A stretch of DNA of 64,000 bases from CBFFRJ01 sp965644225 (GTDB taxonomy: Bacteria; Pseudomonadota; Gammaproteobacteria; Enterobacterales; Enterobacteriaceae), in assembly GCF_965644225.1 (NCBI RefSeq), contig NZ_CBFFRJ010000007.1, positions 5,338 through 69,337 on the forward strand. The letters run 5' to 3'. A program made the translations under genes and the position numbers. Numbering within the stretch: position 1 is the first letter of the stretch; each line of letters begins with the position of its first letter. The notes under the pieces were generated by a model that saw nothing but the letters and a program-made list of their open reading frames with translations, was not told where the DNA came from and made no database searches. Below, piece by piece: positions 43,747 through 52,703 of the stretch.

Positions 43747-44094
43747 TCACTTTTTCTTATTTAACAACGCCTTCAGATCGGCAAACGGATTGTACGTCGC
43801 CTCGCCAATATCTTTTTGCGCATCCTCACCCGCAACAACCGTAGATCCATACTGATCCGCCTCGGTATATTTCGAATGTTCATGATCGTGGCAAAACAGG
43901 CAAAGCAGCTCCCAGTTGCTGCCATCCTCAGGGTTATTGGTATGATCGTGATCCATATGGTGAACGGTAAGCTCACGCAGATTCGAATAAACAAACTCAC
44001 GCGAACAGCGGCCACATACCCATGGAAACAGTTTTAATGCTTTTTCACGATAACCGCTTTCCAGCCGCGTATAGTTTTTTGGGATAATAGCCAT
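43747..44094 (-). CDS. yajD: YajD, HNH nuclease-like protein
   Basis: 115 residues, equal to E. coli YajD. HNH endonuclease fold: zinc cysteines C-G-R-C and C-L-F-C, and H-H-M-D-H-D-H-T-N-N for the metal/catalytic centre. The cellular role is unknown; related small HNH proteins are often phage or restriction enzymes, but this one is a core gene of the family. Convergent with tsx. Confidence 0.93.
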   Translation of the reverse strand: MAIIPKNYTRLESGYREKALKLFPWVCGRCSREFVYSNLRELTVHHMDHDHTNNPEDGSNWELLCLFCHDHEHSKYTEADQYGSTVVAGEDAQKDIGEATYNPFADLKALLNKKK

Positions 44095-44204
44095 AAGTGT
44101 GTCAGTGCCTGAATAAATGTCGGATTGGGTCCAGTTTCGCGCGCTCCCGCGTTTTTAGCAATGATCCAGATTCAGAGCACCTGCCTAAGCGCCCCACGGT
44201 AAGT

Positions 44205-44906
44205 TCAGTCGCCGGCGTTTTTCTTCATCGCCTGCTGCTGGCGAATAAAATCCTCAAATGAGCGGTCAGGTAGTTCAGCAAACTGCTTGCCGGTTAAGGT
44301 CACCGCCTGGCAGCGATCCAGCCGGAAGCAGCGGTAACCCTGGCGCAGTTCACACCATGCCACCAGCACCCAGACTGCGCCCCAGAACGACAATCCCAGC
44401 GGATGAATTGCCCGCTCAGAGCCTTCACCTTTTTCATTTTCGTAGCGGATCCACACTTCATCATGCTGACGCATAGCCTGATGCAGCACATCAAACCAGA
44501 GGCGGGTCTGCGGATACTGGCCAAAATCCGGGGTCACGATCCGGTTACGCTCAGCGAGAATACGTTTATCCGTCGGCAATACCGCCAGCAGTTTTTCCTG
44601 TGCCGAGCCTGCCGCCAGCGCCAGTTTATCGCCGCCCCAGGTCTGCAACATATCAATCGCGGCAATCAGAGCCTCGACTTCCATGCCGGTGAACATCAGC
44701 GGCGGGATATCAAAGCCGGGCATTAATCGGTAACCGCTCCCGGCTTCTCCCTGAATCGGCACGCCGGAGAGCGATAAGTCGCGAATGTCCCGGTAAACGG
44801 TACGTTCAGAAACCTCAAGCCGCTCGGCCAGTATCGCCGCCGTTACCCGACGGCGAGTGCGAAGAATTTGCACTATCTGAAACAGACGATCGGCGCGGCG
44901 GCTCAT
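44205..44906 (-). CDS. WYL-domain transcriptional regulator
   Basis: 233 residues (the typical length of this class). N-terminal DeoR-type helix-turn-helix (LAERLEVSERTVYRDIRDL, about 27-46), then a WYL domain (about 140-210, with W-I-R-Y-E-N and RCFRLDRC) that senses an unknown ligand. It lies 32 bases downstream of a VOC-family gene on the same strand, so both are probably one operon. A 24-bp perfect palindrome upstream of that operon (45351-45374) is the likely binding site. E. coli K-12 YafY/YobV-class regulators are related, but I do not assign a symbol. Confidence 0.85.
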   Translation of the reverse strand: MSRRADRLFQIVQILRTRRRVTAAILAERLEVSERTVYRDIRDLSLSGVPIQGEAGSGYRLMPGFDIPPLMFTGMEVEALIAAIDMLQTWGGDKLALAAGSAQEKLLAVLPTDKRILAERNRIVTPDFGQYPQTRLWFDVLHQAMRQHDEVWIRYENEKGEGSERAIHPLGLSFWGAVWVLVAWCELRQGYRCFRLDRCQAVTLTGKQFAELPDRSFEDFIRQQQAMKKNAGD

Positions 44907-44938
44907 ATAATCTTCCTGTCGAGATTCGATTTAGCTCA

Positions 44939-45304
44939 TCAGGCTGGCTGGTGCAGCCCGACCTTATTCCCTTCACTGTCGATAATAAGCGCAATGGTGC
45001 CAATATCCTCGGGTAATTTTTCCGGCCCGAAACAGCAGGAACCGCCCTTTTCTGCCACTTTAGCCAGGGAATCAACAATATCCGCCGTGTAGAGATAGAT
45101 CACCGTCCCGCTTGTCGACGGCTGAAACATCTCCGATTTTACCAGCGCCCCACCGGTTGACGATTCTTCATAGTGAAAGACCGCCATCGACATGCCTGCG
45201 ACATCCTCCTGACGAAATTGTGCCCCGGTGCAATATTGATAAAACGCCATCGCCCGTTGCAGATCCTGAGTCGGGATTTCAAACCAGTTGATAATGTTGC
45301 TCAT
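44939..45304 (-). CDS. VOC (glyoxalase/bleomycin-resistance fold) protein
   Basis: 121 residues from the ATG at 45302-45304 (MSNIINWFEIP, GAGGA upstream); a longer in-frame start adds 14 residues. Single VOC domain of two beta-alpha-beta-beta-beta modules (N-terminal FEIPTQDLQRAMAFY; C-terminal LIIDSEGNKVGLHQP). Family members bind metals and act on small reactive compounds or bind antibiotics; specificity cannot be read here. Upstream partner of a WYL regulator and close behind a palindrome, so an inducible detoxification role is the best inference. Confidence 0.85.
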   Translation of the reverse strand: MSNIINWFEIPTQDLQRAMAFYQYCTGAQFRQEDVAGMSMAVFHYEESSTGGALVKSEMFQPSTSGTVIYLYTADIVDSLAKVAEKGGSCCFGPEKLPEDIGTIALIIDSEGNKVGLHQPA

Positions 45305-45313
45305 TTTTACGTC

Positions 45314-45336
45314 CTCTTTGTGTTTTCGACAAAGAG
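45314..45336 (-). promoter_or_regulatory. Leader hairpin touching the VOC gene ribosome site
   Basis: Inverted repeat CTCTTTGT - 7 bases - ACAAAGAG in the 5' leader. On the minus strand its 3' arm runs into AGAGGA, the ribosome binding site of the VOC gene, so folding could limit translation. Confidence 0.45.
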
Positions 45337-45350
45337 ATACTGCCATCCCC

Positions 45351-45374
45351 CTCCTGACAGCATACTGTCAGGAG
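45351..45374. promoter_or_regulatory. 24-bp palindrome, probable WYL-regulator operator
   Basis: Perfect inverted repeat CTCCTGACAG - CATA - CTGTCAGGAG, 47 bases upstream of the VOC start and 19 bases from the secF terminator. Position and symmetry fit a dimeric repressor site for the regulator encoded in the same operon. Confidence 0.65.
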
Positions 45375-45392
45375 AGAATGCGCAGACGAAAA

Positions 45393-45423
45393 AAAACCGC
45401 AGCCATTGTGCGCTGCGGTTTTT
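45393..45423 (-). terminator. secDF operon terminator
   Basis: 11-bp stem AAAACCGCAGC / GCTGCGGTTTT with an 8-base loop and T8 on the minus strand; 17 bases after the secF stop. Confidence 0.92.
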
Positions 45424-45439
45424 CAAAGCAGAGGCCTGA

Positions 45440-46411
45440 TTACGGCAGAATTGACGGTTGATCCGCCCCTTCTTTCTCCACTTTTTGCTGGATCAGATGC
45501 TCACGTTTCATACCCAGCTTCAGCGCCAGTGCGGAAGCCACGTAAATCGACGATGCCGTACCGATGGAAACACCGATAAGCATAGTCAGCGAGAAGCCTT
45601 CCAGTACCGGACCGCCGAAGAGGTACAGCATCAGGATCACCACCAGGGTGGTGCCGGAGGTAATCAACGTACGGTGCAGCGTCTGAGTCAGTGAGACGTT
45701 AAAGATTTCGTAAGGCGTCCCGCGGCGGATCTTGCGGAAGTTCTCACGAATACGGTCAGAGACCACGATACTGTCGTTCAGCGAGTAACCGATGACGGAC
45801 ATCAGAGAGGCGACAATCGTCAGGTCAATCTCGATATGGAACAACGACAGCACGCCCATGGTGATCACCACGTCGTGCGCCAGCGCGATAACGACCCCGG
45901 CCGCCAGTCGCCACTCGAAGCGGAAACCGACGTACACCAGAATCGAAATCAGCGCCACCATCAGCGCCATAGCACCGTTCTGTGCCAGATCGGCGCCAAC
46001 GCTTGGCCCGACAAACTCAATACGTTTTACCGCCGCGTTCTGGCTGGTCGCCTCGTTGATCACGCTCAGGACTTTGCTGCCCAGCTCCTGACCACCGGTT
46101 GCGCCATCAGCAGGCGGCATACGCACCATGATGTCACGACTGCTGCCAAAGTTTTGCAGCAATGGCTCGACAAAACCTGCTTTTTCCAGGGCATCGCGCA
46201 TCATGTCGATTTCCGCTGGCTTTTCCAGGGTAATTTCAATGACGGTACCGCCGGTAAAATCCAGACCCCAGTTAAAACCGCGCACACCCATAATAACGAT
46301 GGAGACGATTAACAGCAGGCCGGAGATCCCGAACGCCCAGTAATCCCAGCGCATAAAGTCGTAGACTTTACGGCCATAGTTTAATTGTTCAACAGTGTAT
46401 TCCTGTGCCAC
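45440..46411 (-). CDS. secF: SecF, protein translocase accessory subunit
   Basis: 323 residues. Six membrane helices with a large periplasmic loop after the first; RND-type fold. SecDF uses the proton gradient to pull exported proteins out of SecYEG. Family signature LGIDFTGGT appears as WGLDFTGGTV. 10 bases after secD. Confidence 0.97.
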   Translation of the reverse strand: MAQEYTVEQLNYGRKVYDFMRWDYWAFGISGLLLIVSIVIMGVRGFNWGLDFTGGTVIEITLEKPAEIDMMRDALEKAGFVEPLLQNFGSSRDIMVRMPPADGATGGQELGSKVLSVINEATSQNAAVKRIEFVGPSVGADLAQNGAMALMVALISILVYVGFRFEWRLAAGVVIALAHDVVITMGVLSLFHIEIDLTIVASLMSVIGYSLNDSIVVSDRIRENFRKIRRGTPYEIFNVSLTQTLHRTLITSGTTLVVILMLYLFGGPVLEGFSLTMLIGVSIGTASSIYVASALALKLGMKREHLIQQKVEKEGADQPSILP

Positions 46412-46421
46412 AACGCACTCC

Positions 46422-48269
46422 TCAGATAGACAGCTTTTTAACGCGCTTGCCGCCGTACAGCAGGTTCACGATGGCACGGGTGCCGACGATAGCGGTAAAC
46501 ATAGAGGTCGCCACACCGATACCGGTGGTAATCGCAAACCCTTTAATCGCACCAGTACCGACCGCATACAGGATAAGCACTTTAATCAGCGTCGTGATGT
46601 TGGCATCAAAAATGGAGCTGAACGCCCCGCGATAACCTTCATCGATCGCCTGCTGCACCGTACGTCCGTTGCTCAATTCTTCTTTGATACGTTCGTTTAT
46701 CAGTACGTTGGCGTCGACCGCCACCGCAAGGGTTAGCACGATACCTGCAATCCCCGGCATACTCAGCGTCGCCCCTGGCAGCAGGGACATAATCCCAACA
46801 ATCAGGATCAGGTTCGCCACCAGCGCCGTGGTCGCAATCAGACCAAACTTCTTGTAGAAGAAAATCATAAACAGAATGGAGACGCCCAGACCCGCCAGGC
46901 AGGCTTCCAGACCCTGTTGGATGTTCTGCATACCCAGAGTTGGACCGATAGTACGTTCTTCAACAATCTGAATCGGCGCAATCAGTGCGCCCGCACGCAG
47001 CAGCAGGGAGAGCTGACGCGCTTCGTTCGGGTTGTTGATACCGGTGATACGGAAGCTGTTACCCAGACGAGACTGGATATTGGCGATGTTAATCACCTCT
47101 TCCTGTTTCACCAGCACCGCACGACCGTTAGCGTCTTTCTTACCGCTGTCTTTGTACTCCACAAACAGGGTCGCCATCGGCTTACCGATGTTGTCCTTGG
47201 TGAAGTTAGACATGATGTTACCGCCAGCGCTGTCCAGAGAGATGTTAACCTGCGGCTGGTTGTACTCATCCTGGCTGGAGGTGGAGTCGGTAATATGGTC
47301 GCCGGTCAGGATCACACGTTTGTACAGCACAACGGGCTGTCCTTCACGCATTTGCTTGACCTCAGAATCGCCCGGAACACGACCCGTCGCCGCGGCTGAC
47401 TGGTCAACATTGCTGTTTACCAGACGGAATTCCAGAGTGGCTGTTGCACCGAGGATCTCTTTCGCCCGCGCCGTATCCTGAATACCCGGCAGTTCGACCA
47501 CAATGCGGTCCGCGCCCTGACGTTGTACCAGAGGCTCAGCAACACCCAGCTGGTTCACACGGTTACGCAGAATATTGATGTTCTGCTGAACTGCATATTC
47601 ACGTGCTTCGCTCAGACGCGCATCGGTCATGACCGCACGCAGAACGTTGTCGCCCTGGTTAGTCAGCACCAGATCACGATGACGGCCAGCAAGGTAAGTA
47701 TTTGCCTGGTCGCGCGCCGCAGAGTCACGGAATTGAATGCTCAGGCCGAAGTTATCTTCCTTACGCACGGTGGTGTAAGGAATGCCTTTTTCGCGTAGAT
47801 CGCTACGCAGGCCGTCGATATTTTGTTCCTGAAGTTTGCCCAGCGCCGTATCCATATCCACTTCCATCAGGAAGTGTACGCCGCCACGCAGGTCAAGACC
47901 CAGTTTCATGGGTTCAGCATGGATAGCTGTCAGCCAGTATGGCGTCGCCGGAGCAAGGTTAAGCGCCACGACAAACTGATCGCCAAGTTCCGCTACCAGC
48001 GCTTCGCGAGCCCGGAGCTGTGTATCAGTGCTGTCAAAGCGAGCGAGAATAGCGCCGTTTTCCAGTGCCACAGACTTCGCGTTGATATTTTCTTGTTGTA
48101 GAGTTTTCTGGACCTGGATCAGCGTTTGTTCACTGGCGGCGACACCGCGCGCGCCAGTGACCTGAACAGCCGGATCCTCACCATACAGGTTGGGAAGCGC
48201 GTACAGCAGGCCGACGGTAATCACGACGACCAGCATGACGTACTTCCACAAAGGATAACGATTTAACAC
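46422..48269 (-). CDS. secD: SecD, protein translocase accessory subunit
   Basis: 615 residues, the E. coli length. First helix near residues 8-27, a large periplasmic P1 domain carrying GLDLRGGVHF, and five C-terminal helices with the conserved aspartate in AVAVDANVLINERI, the proton-conducting site. 27 bases after yajC. Confidence 0.98.
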   Translation of the reverse strand: MLNRYPLWKYVMLVVVITVGLLYALPNLYGEDPAVQVTGARGVAASEQTLIQVQKTLQQENINAKSVALENGAILARFDSTDTQLRAREALVAELGDQFVVALNLAPATPYWLTAIHAEPMKLGLDLRGGVHFLMEVDMDTALGKLQEQNIDGLRSDLREKGIPYTTVRKEDNFGLSIQFRDSAARDQANTYLAGRHRDLVLTNQGDNVLRAVMTDARLSEAREYAVQQNINILRNRVNQLGVAEPLVQRQGADRIVVELPGIQDTARAKEILGATATLEFRLVNSNVDQSAAATGRVPGDSEVKQMREGQPVVLYKRVILTGDHITDSTSSQDEYNQPQVNISLDSAGGNIMSNFTKDNIGKPMATLFVEYKDSGKKDANGRAVLVKQEEVINIANIQSRLGNSFRITGINNPNEARQLSLLLRAGALIAPIQIVEERTIGPTLGMQNIQQGLEACLAGLGVSILFMIFFYKKFGLIATTALVANLILIVGIMSLLPGATLSMPGIAGIVLTLAVAVDANVLINERIKEELSNGRTVQQAIDEGYRGAFSSIFDANITTLIKVLILYAVGTGAIKGFAITTGIGVATSMFTAIVGTRAIVNLLYGGKRVKKLSI

Positions 48270-48296
48270 GGCAGTTCCCTTTGGGAAAACAAGAAA

Positions 48297-48629
48297 TTAC
48301 AGCGCCTTCATTGTGCCTTTCGGCAAAACGGCAGCTACGAAGTCGCGTTTGATAACCACTTCAGTGGTATCGTTCAGGGCGATAGCCAGGTAGCCAGTAT
48401 CCGCTACTTTGGTCACACGACCGACCAGACCGCCAGTGGTCAATACTTCATCGCCCTTGGCGATAGAGCTCATCAGATTCTTGTGCTCTTTAGTACGTTT
48501 CTGTTGAGGGCGCAGGATCATGAAATAGAAAATCAGACCAAACACCGCCAACATCAGGATCAAAGACATCGGGCTGCCCTGCGCCGGTGCGCCGCCTGCT
48601 GCTACCGCATCAGAAATAAAAAAGCTCAT
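48297..48629 (-). CDS. yajC: YajC, Sec translocase accessory protein
   Basis: 110 residues with one membrane helix (SLILMLAVFGLIFYFMI) and the basic signature RPQQKRTKEH. It forms a complex with SecDF. 22 bases after tgt, in the tgt-yajC-secD-secF operon. Confidence 0.97.
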   Translation of the reverse strand: MSFFISDAVAAGGAPAQGSPMSLILMLAVFGLIFYFMILRPQQKRTKEHKNLMSSIAKGDEVLTTGGLVGRVTKVADTGYLAIALNDTTEVVIKRDFVAAVLPKGTMKAL

Positions 48630-48651
48630 TCAAATTTCCTCATTATTTATA

Positions 48652-49779
48652 TTAATCAACGTTTAAAGGCGGAACATCCCGTCCCTGACGTTGGTAAAAA
48701 TCGGTCACGAAGCTCTCTAATTTACCCTCTTCGATAGCCTTACGTAAACCAGCCATTAAACGCTGATAGTAACGCAGGTTATGAATGGTATTGAGTCGCG
48801 CGCCCAATATTTCATTACAACGATCGAGATGATGCAGGTAAGCGAGAGAATAATGACGACAGGTATAGCAATCACACTCAGCGTCGAGTGGGCCAGTATC
48901 GCTCTTATATTTCGCATTACGGATTTTCACCACGCCGTTGGTCACAAACAGATGACCGTTACGGGCATTACGCGTTGGCATAACGCAGTCGAACATATCA
49001 ATGCCGCGACGAACGCCTTCCACCAGATCTTCTGGCTTACCAACCCCCATCAGGTAACGCGGTTTATCTGCCGGGATCTGCGGGCAAACGTGTTCCAGAA
49101 TGCGGTGCATATCGGCTTTCGGTTCGCCCACAGCCAGACCGCCGACAGCGTAGCCATCAAAGCCAATCTCTACCAGACCTTTGACGGAGATATCACGTAA
49201 ATCTTCGTAAACGCTGCCCTGAATGATGCCAAAAAGCGCATTCGGGTTATTAAGTGAGTCAAAACGGTCGCGACTGCGTTTTGCCCAGTGCAGTGACATT
49301 TCCATCGAGCGCTTAGCATAATCCCAGTCCGCAGGATAAGGCGTGCATTCGTCAAAGATCATCACGATATCGGAACCCAGATCGTACTGGATCTCCATCG
49401 ACTTTTCCGGATCGAGGAAAATCGGATCGCCGTTGATCGGGTTACGGAAATGTACGCCTGCTTCGGTGATCTTGCGGATATCGCCCAGGCTGAAAACCTG
49501 GAAGCCGCCGGAATCGGTAAGGATCGGCCCTTTCCACTGCATAAAATCATGCAGATCGCCGTGCAACTTCATGATTTCCTGACCAGGACGTAGCCATAAA
49601 TGGAAGGTATTGCCAAGAATGATTTGCGCGCCCGTCTCTTCGACTTCTTCAGGCGTCATTCCTTTCACGGTACCGTAGGTGCCAACAGGCATAAAAGCTG
49701 GCGTTTCCACTACGCCACAATCAAACACCAGGCGGCCGCGACGGGCGCGACCATCGGTGGTATCGAGTTCAAATTTCAC
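48652..49779 (-). CDS. tgt: Tgt, tRNA-guanine transglycosylase
   Basis: 375 residues from a GTG at 49777-49779 (V-K-F-E-L-D-T-T), equal to E. coli; an ATG-started extension of 33 residues is not family sequence. Exchanges guanine 34 for preQ1 in GUN-anticodon tRNAs. D89 (LTDSGGF) and the zinc site C-D-C-Y-T-C...H are present. In E. coli the gene directly follows queA; here arcD and arcA lie between. Confidence 0.97.
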   Translation of the reverse strand: MKFELDTTDGRARRGRLVFDCGVVETPAFMPVGTYGTVKGMTPEEVEETGAQIILGNTFHLWLRPGQEIMKLHGDLHDFMQWKGPILTDSGGFQVFSLGDIRKITEAGVHFRNPINGDPIFLDPEKSMEIQYDLGSDIVMIFDECTPYPADWDYAKRSMEMSLHWAKRSRDRFDSLNNPNALFGIIQGSVYEDLRDISVKGLVEIGFDGYAVGGLAVGEPKADMHRILEHVCPQIPADKPRYLMGVGKPEDLVEGVRRGIDMFDCVMPTRNARNGHLFVTNGVVKIRNAKYKSDTGPLDAECDCYTCRHYSLAYLHHLDRCNEILGARLNTIHNLRYYQRLMAGLRKAIEEGKLESFVTDFYQRQGRDVPPLNVD

Positions 49780-49907
49780 ACATCCTCCAGCATCAGAGAA
49801 ACAGTCTGATGACGAACAAAAGAGGTGCATTCTAGCAACCATCAAAGCCGCACCACAAGCAAGCCCGGCACACTTCAATCGATCCCTTGATATTTATGTA
49901 AAGCACA

Positions 49908-49941
49908 ACGGGCACTGCGTGTTCAATCTCACAGTGCCCGT
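49908..49941 (-). terminator. Hairpin between arcA and tgt
   Basis: 10-bp perfect stem ACGGGCACTG / CAGTGCCCGT with a 14-base loop just after arcA; no long T run follows on the minus strand, so termination may be partial and some read-through into tgt is possible. Confidence 0.55.
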
Positions 49942-49972
49942 GCATATTTTGCCGCCGTATTTCGTTTAAAAC

Positions 49973-51247
49973 TTAGTCATCAACCGCATCGCGAATAATC
50001 GGACAGGTCATACAGTGCGCACCGCCGCGACCACGACCAAGTTCGCTCCCCACAATTTCAATCACCTCAACGCCTGCTTTACGTAGCTGAGTATTGGTCT
50101 GGGTATTGCGGTCATAGGCCATTACCACGCCCGGCGATAGCGCCACCATATTATTGCCGCTGTCCCACTGCTGACGTTCCATATCGTAGTGATTGCCTTC
50201 GGTTTCCACTACGCGCAGTTTCTTCAGATTCAGCGCACCCGCAACCGCCTCGACAAAACTACCGTTGTCACGACTGAGTCTCATGCCCGTCGGGCCATCG
50301 TCAGGGCGCAGAGAAAAGGTCTTAATCTGATTCACAATATGGGGATAAAGCGTAACCACATCGCGATCGCAAAAGGTAAAGACGGTATCCAGATGCATCG
50401 CCGCCCGCAGCTTCGGCATTGCCGCAATCATCACTCGCTCAACGCCGGAGGCTTTATTGGCAAACAGCGCCGCCGCCAGCTGGGTGAGCGCCTGGTGCGA
50501 GGTGCGTTCACTCATGCCAATCAGCACCGTTTTGTTGCCAATCGGCATCACGTCACCGCCTTCCAGCGTCGCGCTACCGTGATGAATGGTCGGGTCCCCC
50601 CACCAGACGTTAACGTTTTGCGCAGCAAAATCCGGATGGAACTTATAAATCGCCGTGGTCAGAATGGTCTCTTCATGACGGGCCGGCCAGTACAGCGGAT
50701 TGAGCGTCACGCCGCCGTAAATCCAGCAGGTGGTATCGCGGGTATAGAGCGTATTCGGCAGCGGCGGCAGCAGGTATTCCGTAATACCGACCGCTTCGCG
50801 GATCAGCTTCAGCTCTTCGTTATCCGTATAGCCTTGCTGGGCCAGTTCGAAGGTCGACAGCCCGCCGATCAGCACTTCTGCCAGCATTCGTGGCGGGAGG
50901 CTTTCAAGAAAACTCCGTGTCTCATTGAGGATCCCCAGCGAAACTTCATTCGGGACGATTTGCTGGTCGAGCACCCATTTTCTGGCCTCCGGCAGCGCCA
51001 TGGTTTCAGCCAGCAGGTTATGCATCTCAACAACGTCCACACCGCGTTCGCGCATTTTGGTCATAAAGTCGAAATGATCGCGTCTGGCGCGTTCAACCCA
51101 CAGCACATCGTCAAACAGCAATTCGTCACAGTTGCCAGGGGTGAGTCGGTTATGTGCGCGTCCTGGTGCACAGACCATCACTTTACGTAATGTTCCCACT
51201 TCCGAATGCACGCCAAACGGGTGCTGAACAGTTTCTTTTGTAAACAT
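49973..51247 (-). CDS. arcA: Arginine deiminase
   Basis: 424 residues, hydrolysing arginine to citrulline and ammonia. Family motifs are complete: N-terminal VHSEVGTLRKVMV, LEGGDVMPIG, the AMHLDTVFT histidine/aspartate segment and the catalytic C412 in GGAHCMTCP. It lies 13 bases downstream of an arginine-type antiporter gene, but no ornithine carbamoyltransferase (arcB) or carbamate kinase (arcC) is present, so the local module stops at citrulline plus ammonia. Note that E. coli uses arcA for the unrelated ArcA response regulator. The pair interrupts the queA-tgt operon. Confidence 0.93.
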   Translation of the reverse strand: MFTKETVQHPFGVHSEVGTLRKVMVCAPGRAHNRLTPGNCDELLFDDVLWVERARRDHFDFMTKMRERGVDVVEMHNLLAETMALPEARKWVLDQQIVPNEVSLGILNETRSFLESLPPRMLAEVLIGGLSTFELAQQGYTDNEELKLIREAVGITEYLLPPLPNTLYTRDTTCWIYGGVTLNPLYWPARHEETILTTAIYKFHPDFAAQNVNVWWGDPTIHHGSATLEGGDVMPIGNKTVLIGMSERTSHQALTQLAAALFANKASGVERVMIAAMPKLRAAMHLDTVFTFCDRDVVTLYPHIVNQIKTFSLRPDDGPTGMRLSRDNGSFVEAVAGALNLKKLRVVETEGNHYDMERQQWDSGNNMVALSPGVVMAYDRNTQTNTQLRKAGVEVIEIVGSELGRGRGGAHCMTCPIIRDAVDD

Positions 51248-51260
51248 AATAAATCCTTAA

Positions 51261-52703
51261 TTAAATGGTAATCGCGCCGGTAGCAATGCTGATGATTGCG
51301 AAAGCCGCTGCAATCATCAGGATGGCGAACAGAGCTGTTTCAGTTTTATTTCTGAACAAACAAGCACGCTGCTCGCGTCGGGCATAGAGATAAAGAAGCG
51401 TGCCAGGGCCATAAATGATGGCGGAGAGGAGCAGGTACTTCATGCCGCCCGCATAAATCATCAGCAGCGCATAGCCAGTTGCGAGCAACGAAAAAATCAG
51501 ATCTTTTTTGCGCGCCGCATCAGCGGTCTCGTAGGTTTCACGGTTTACCGCCAGTTTCAGTCCGTAAGCCCCGACCAGCAGATAGGGAATCAGGGTCAGA
51601 GAGCTGGTCAATTCAAGTGCAAGCTGGAAAGCGTATTCGCTAAACAGCGTCAGAATCAGGAACACCTGGATGGTACAGTTGGTTAGCCAAACGGCCGCGG
51701 AAGGTACGCCATTGCGATTTTCAGTGCTAAATACTCGCGGTATCAGGCGATTTTCAGCAGCGGAAAAGAGCACTTCAGCCGCCAGCAACGACCACGAAAG
51801 ATAAGCGCCCAGCACTGAGATAAGCAGCCCGATGCTGATAAAAACTGCCCCCCAGCGGCCAACAATCGCTTCCAGTACACCGGCCATTGAAGGCTGACGC
51901 AGGGCCGCAAGTTCAGGTCGCAACAACACGCCGTAGGAGAGCATGGTAATCAGCACCAGCAGACACAGGACGCCGATAAAACCTAATACGGTGGCGGTCC
52001 CTACATGCTTACGATCGCTTGCATAACGTGAATAGACGCTGGCGCCTTCGATACCGAGGAAAACAAATACCGTGACAAGCATAGTGCTACGTACCTGACT
52101 AAACAGGGATTCCGTTGCCAGCCCGGAGGTATCAGTAAACCCGCGGAAGTTAAGTGTGAAAATGTCGGCTTTAAATGCGAAGATTAAAACGATAACAAAA
52201 ATAAATATTGGCAAAATCTTCGCAATCGTCGCGATAGTATTAAGCGATGCAGCCGTCTTTACGCCACGTAGCAGCAAAATATGGAATGACCATAAAATGG
52301 CAGATGCCACTGCAACAGCAAATAACGTATTACCATCACCAAAAACTGGAAAGAATGCGCCTAATGTAGATTTAATCAAAACAAAATAAGAAACATTACC
52401 AATGCAGGTCCCGGCCCAGAAACCTAACGCGGAAGCAAAGCCGGTATAATCGCCAAACCCTTCTTTCGCATAAATAAAAACACCGGAATCGAGATCGGGT
52501 TTACGCTGCGCCAGCGTCTGAAACACCAATGCCAGCGTCAGCATCCCGCCGCCAGCAATACACCAGGCAATAATGGCACCCAGTCCTCCTGTCGCACGGC
52601 CGAAGGTTGCGGGTAGCGAGAAAATCCCGGCGCCGATCATAGAGCCGACCACCAGCGCGGTAAGCGACCACAGCGACAATTTGTTCGATGATGAACTTGT
52701 CAT
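51261..52703 (-). CDS. Basic amino acid antiporter (arginine-ornithine type, ArcD-like)
   Basis: 480 residues with about 12 membrane helices, of the basic amino acid/polyamine antiporter group of the APC superfamily. The first helix carries VVGSMIGAGIFSLP with the G-S-G-like backbone-binding stretch; PxLDSGVFIYAKEGFGDYTGF is typical of ArcD/YdgI/LysP-like exchangers. Directly upstream of arginine deiminase, so exchange of arginine for ornithine or citrulline is the best reading. Which product is exported cannot be told from sequence. Confidence 0.87.
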   Translation of the reverse strand: MTSSSSNKLSLWSLTALVVGSMIGAGIFSLPATFGRATGGLGAIIAWCIAGGGMLTLALVFQTLAQRKPDLDSGVFIYAKEGFGDYTGFASALGFWAGTCIGNVSYFVLIKSTLGAFFPVFGDGNTLFAVAVASAILWSFHILLLRGVKTAASLNTIATIAKILPIFIFVIVLIFAFKADIFTLNFRGFTDTSGLATESLFSQVRSTMLVTVFVFLGIEGASVYSRYASDRKHVGTATVLGFIGVLCLLVLITMLSYGVLLRPELAALRQPSMAGVLEAIVGRWGAVFISIGLLISVLGAYLSWSLLAAEVLFSAAENRLIPRVFSTENRNGVPSAAVWLTNCTIQVFLILTLFSEYAFQLALELTSSLTLIPYLLVGAYGLKLAVNRETYETADAARKKDLIFSLLATGYALLMIYAGGMKYLLLSAIIYGPGTLLYLYARREQRACLFRNKTETALFAILMIAAAFAIISIATGAITI

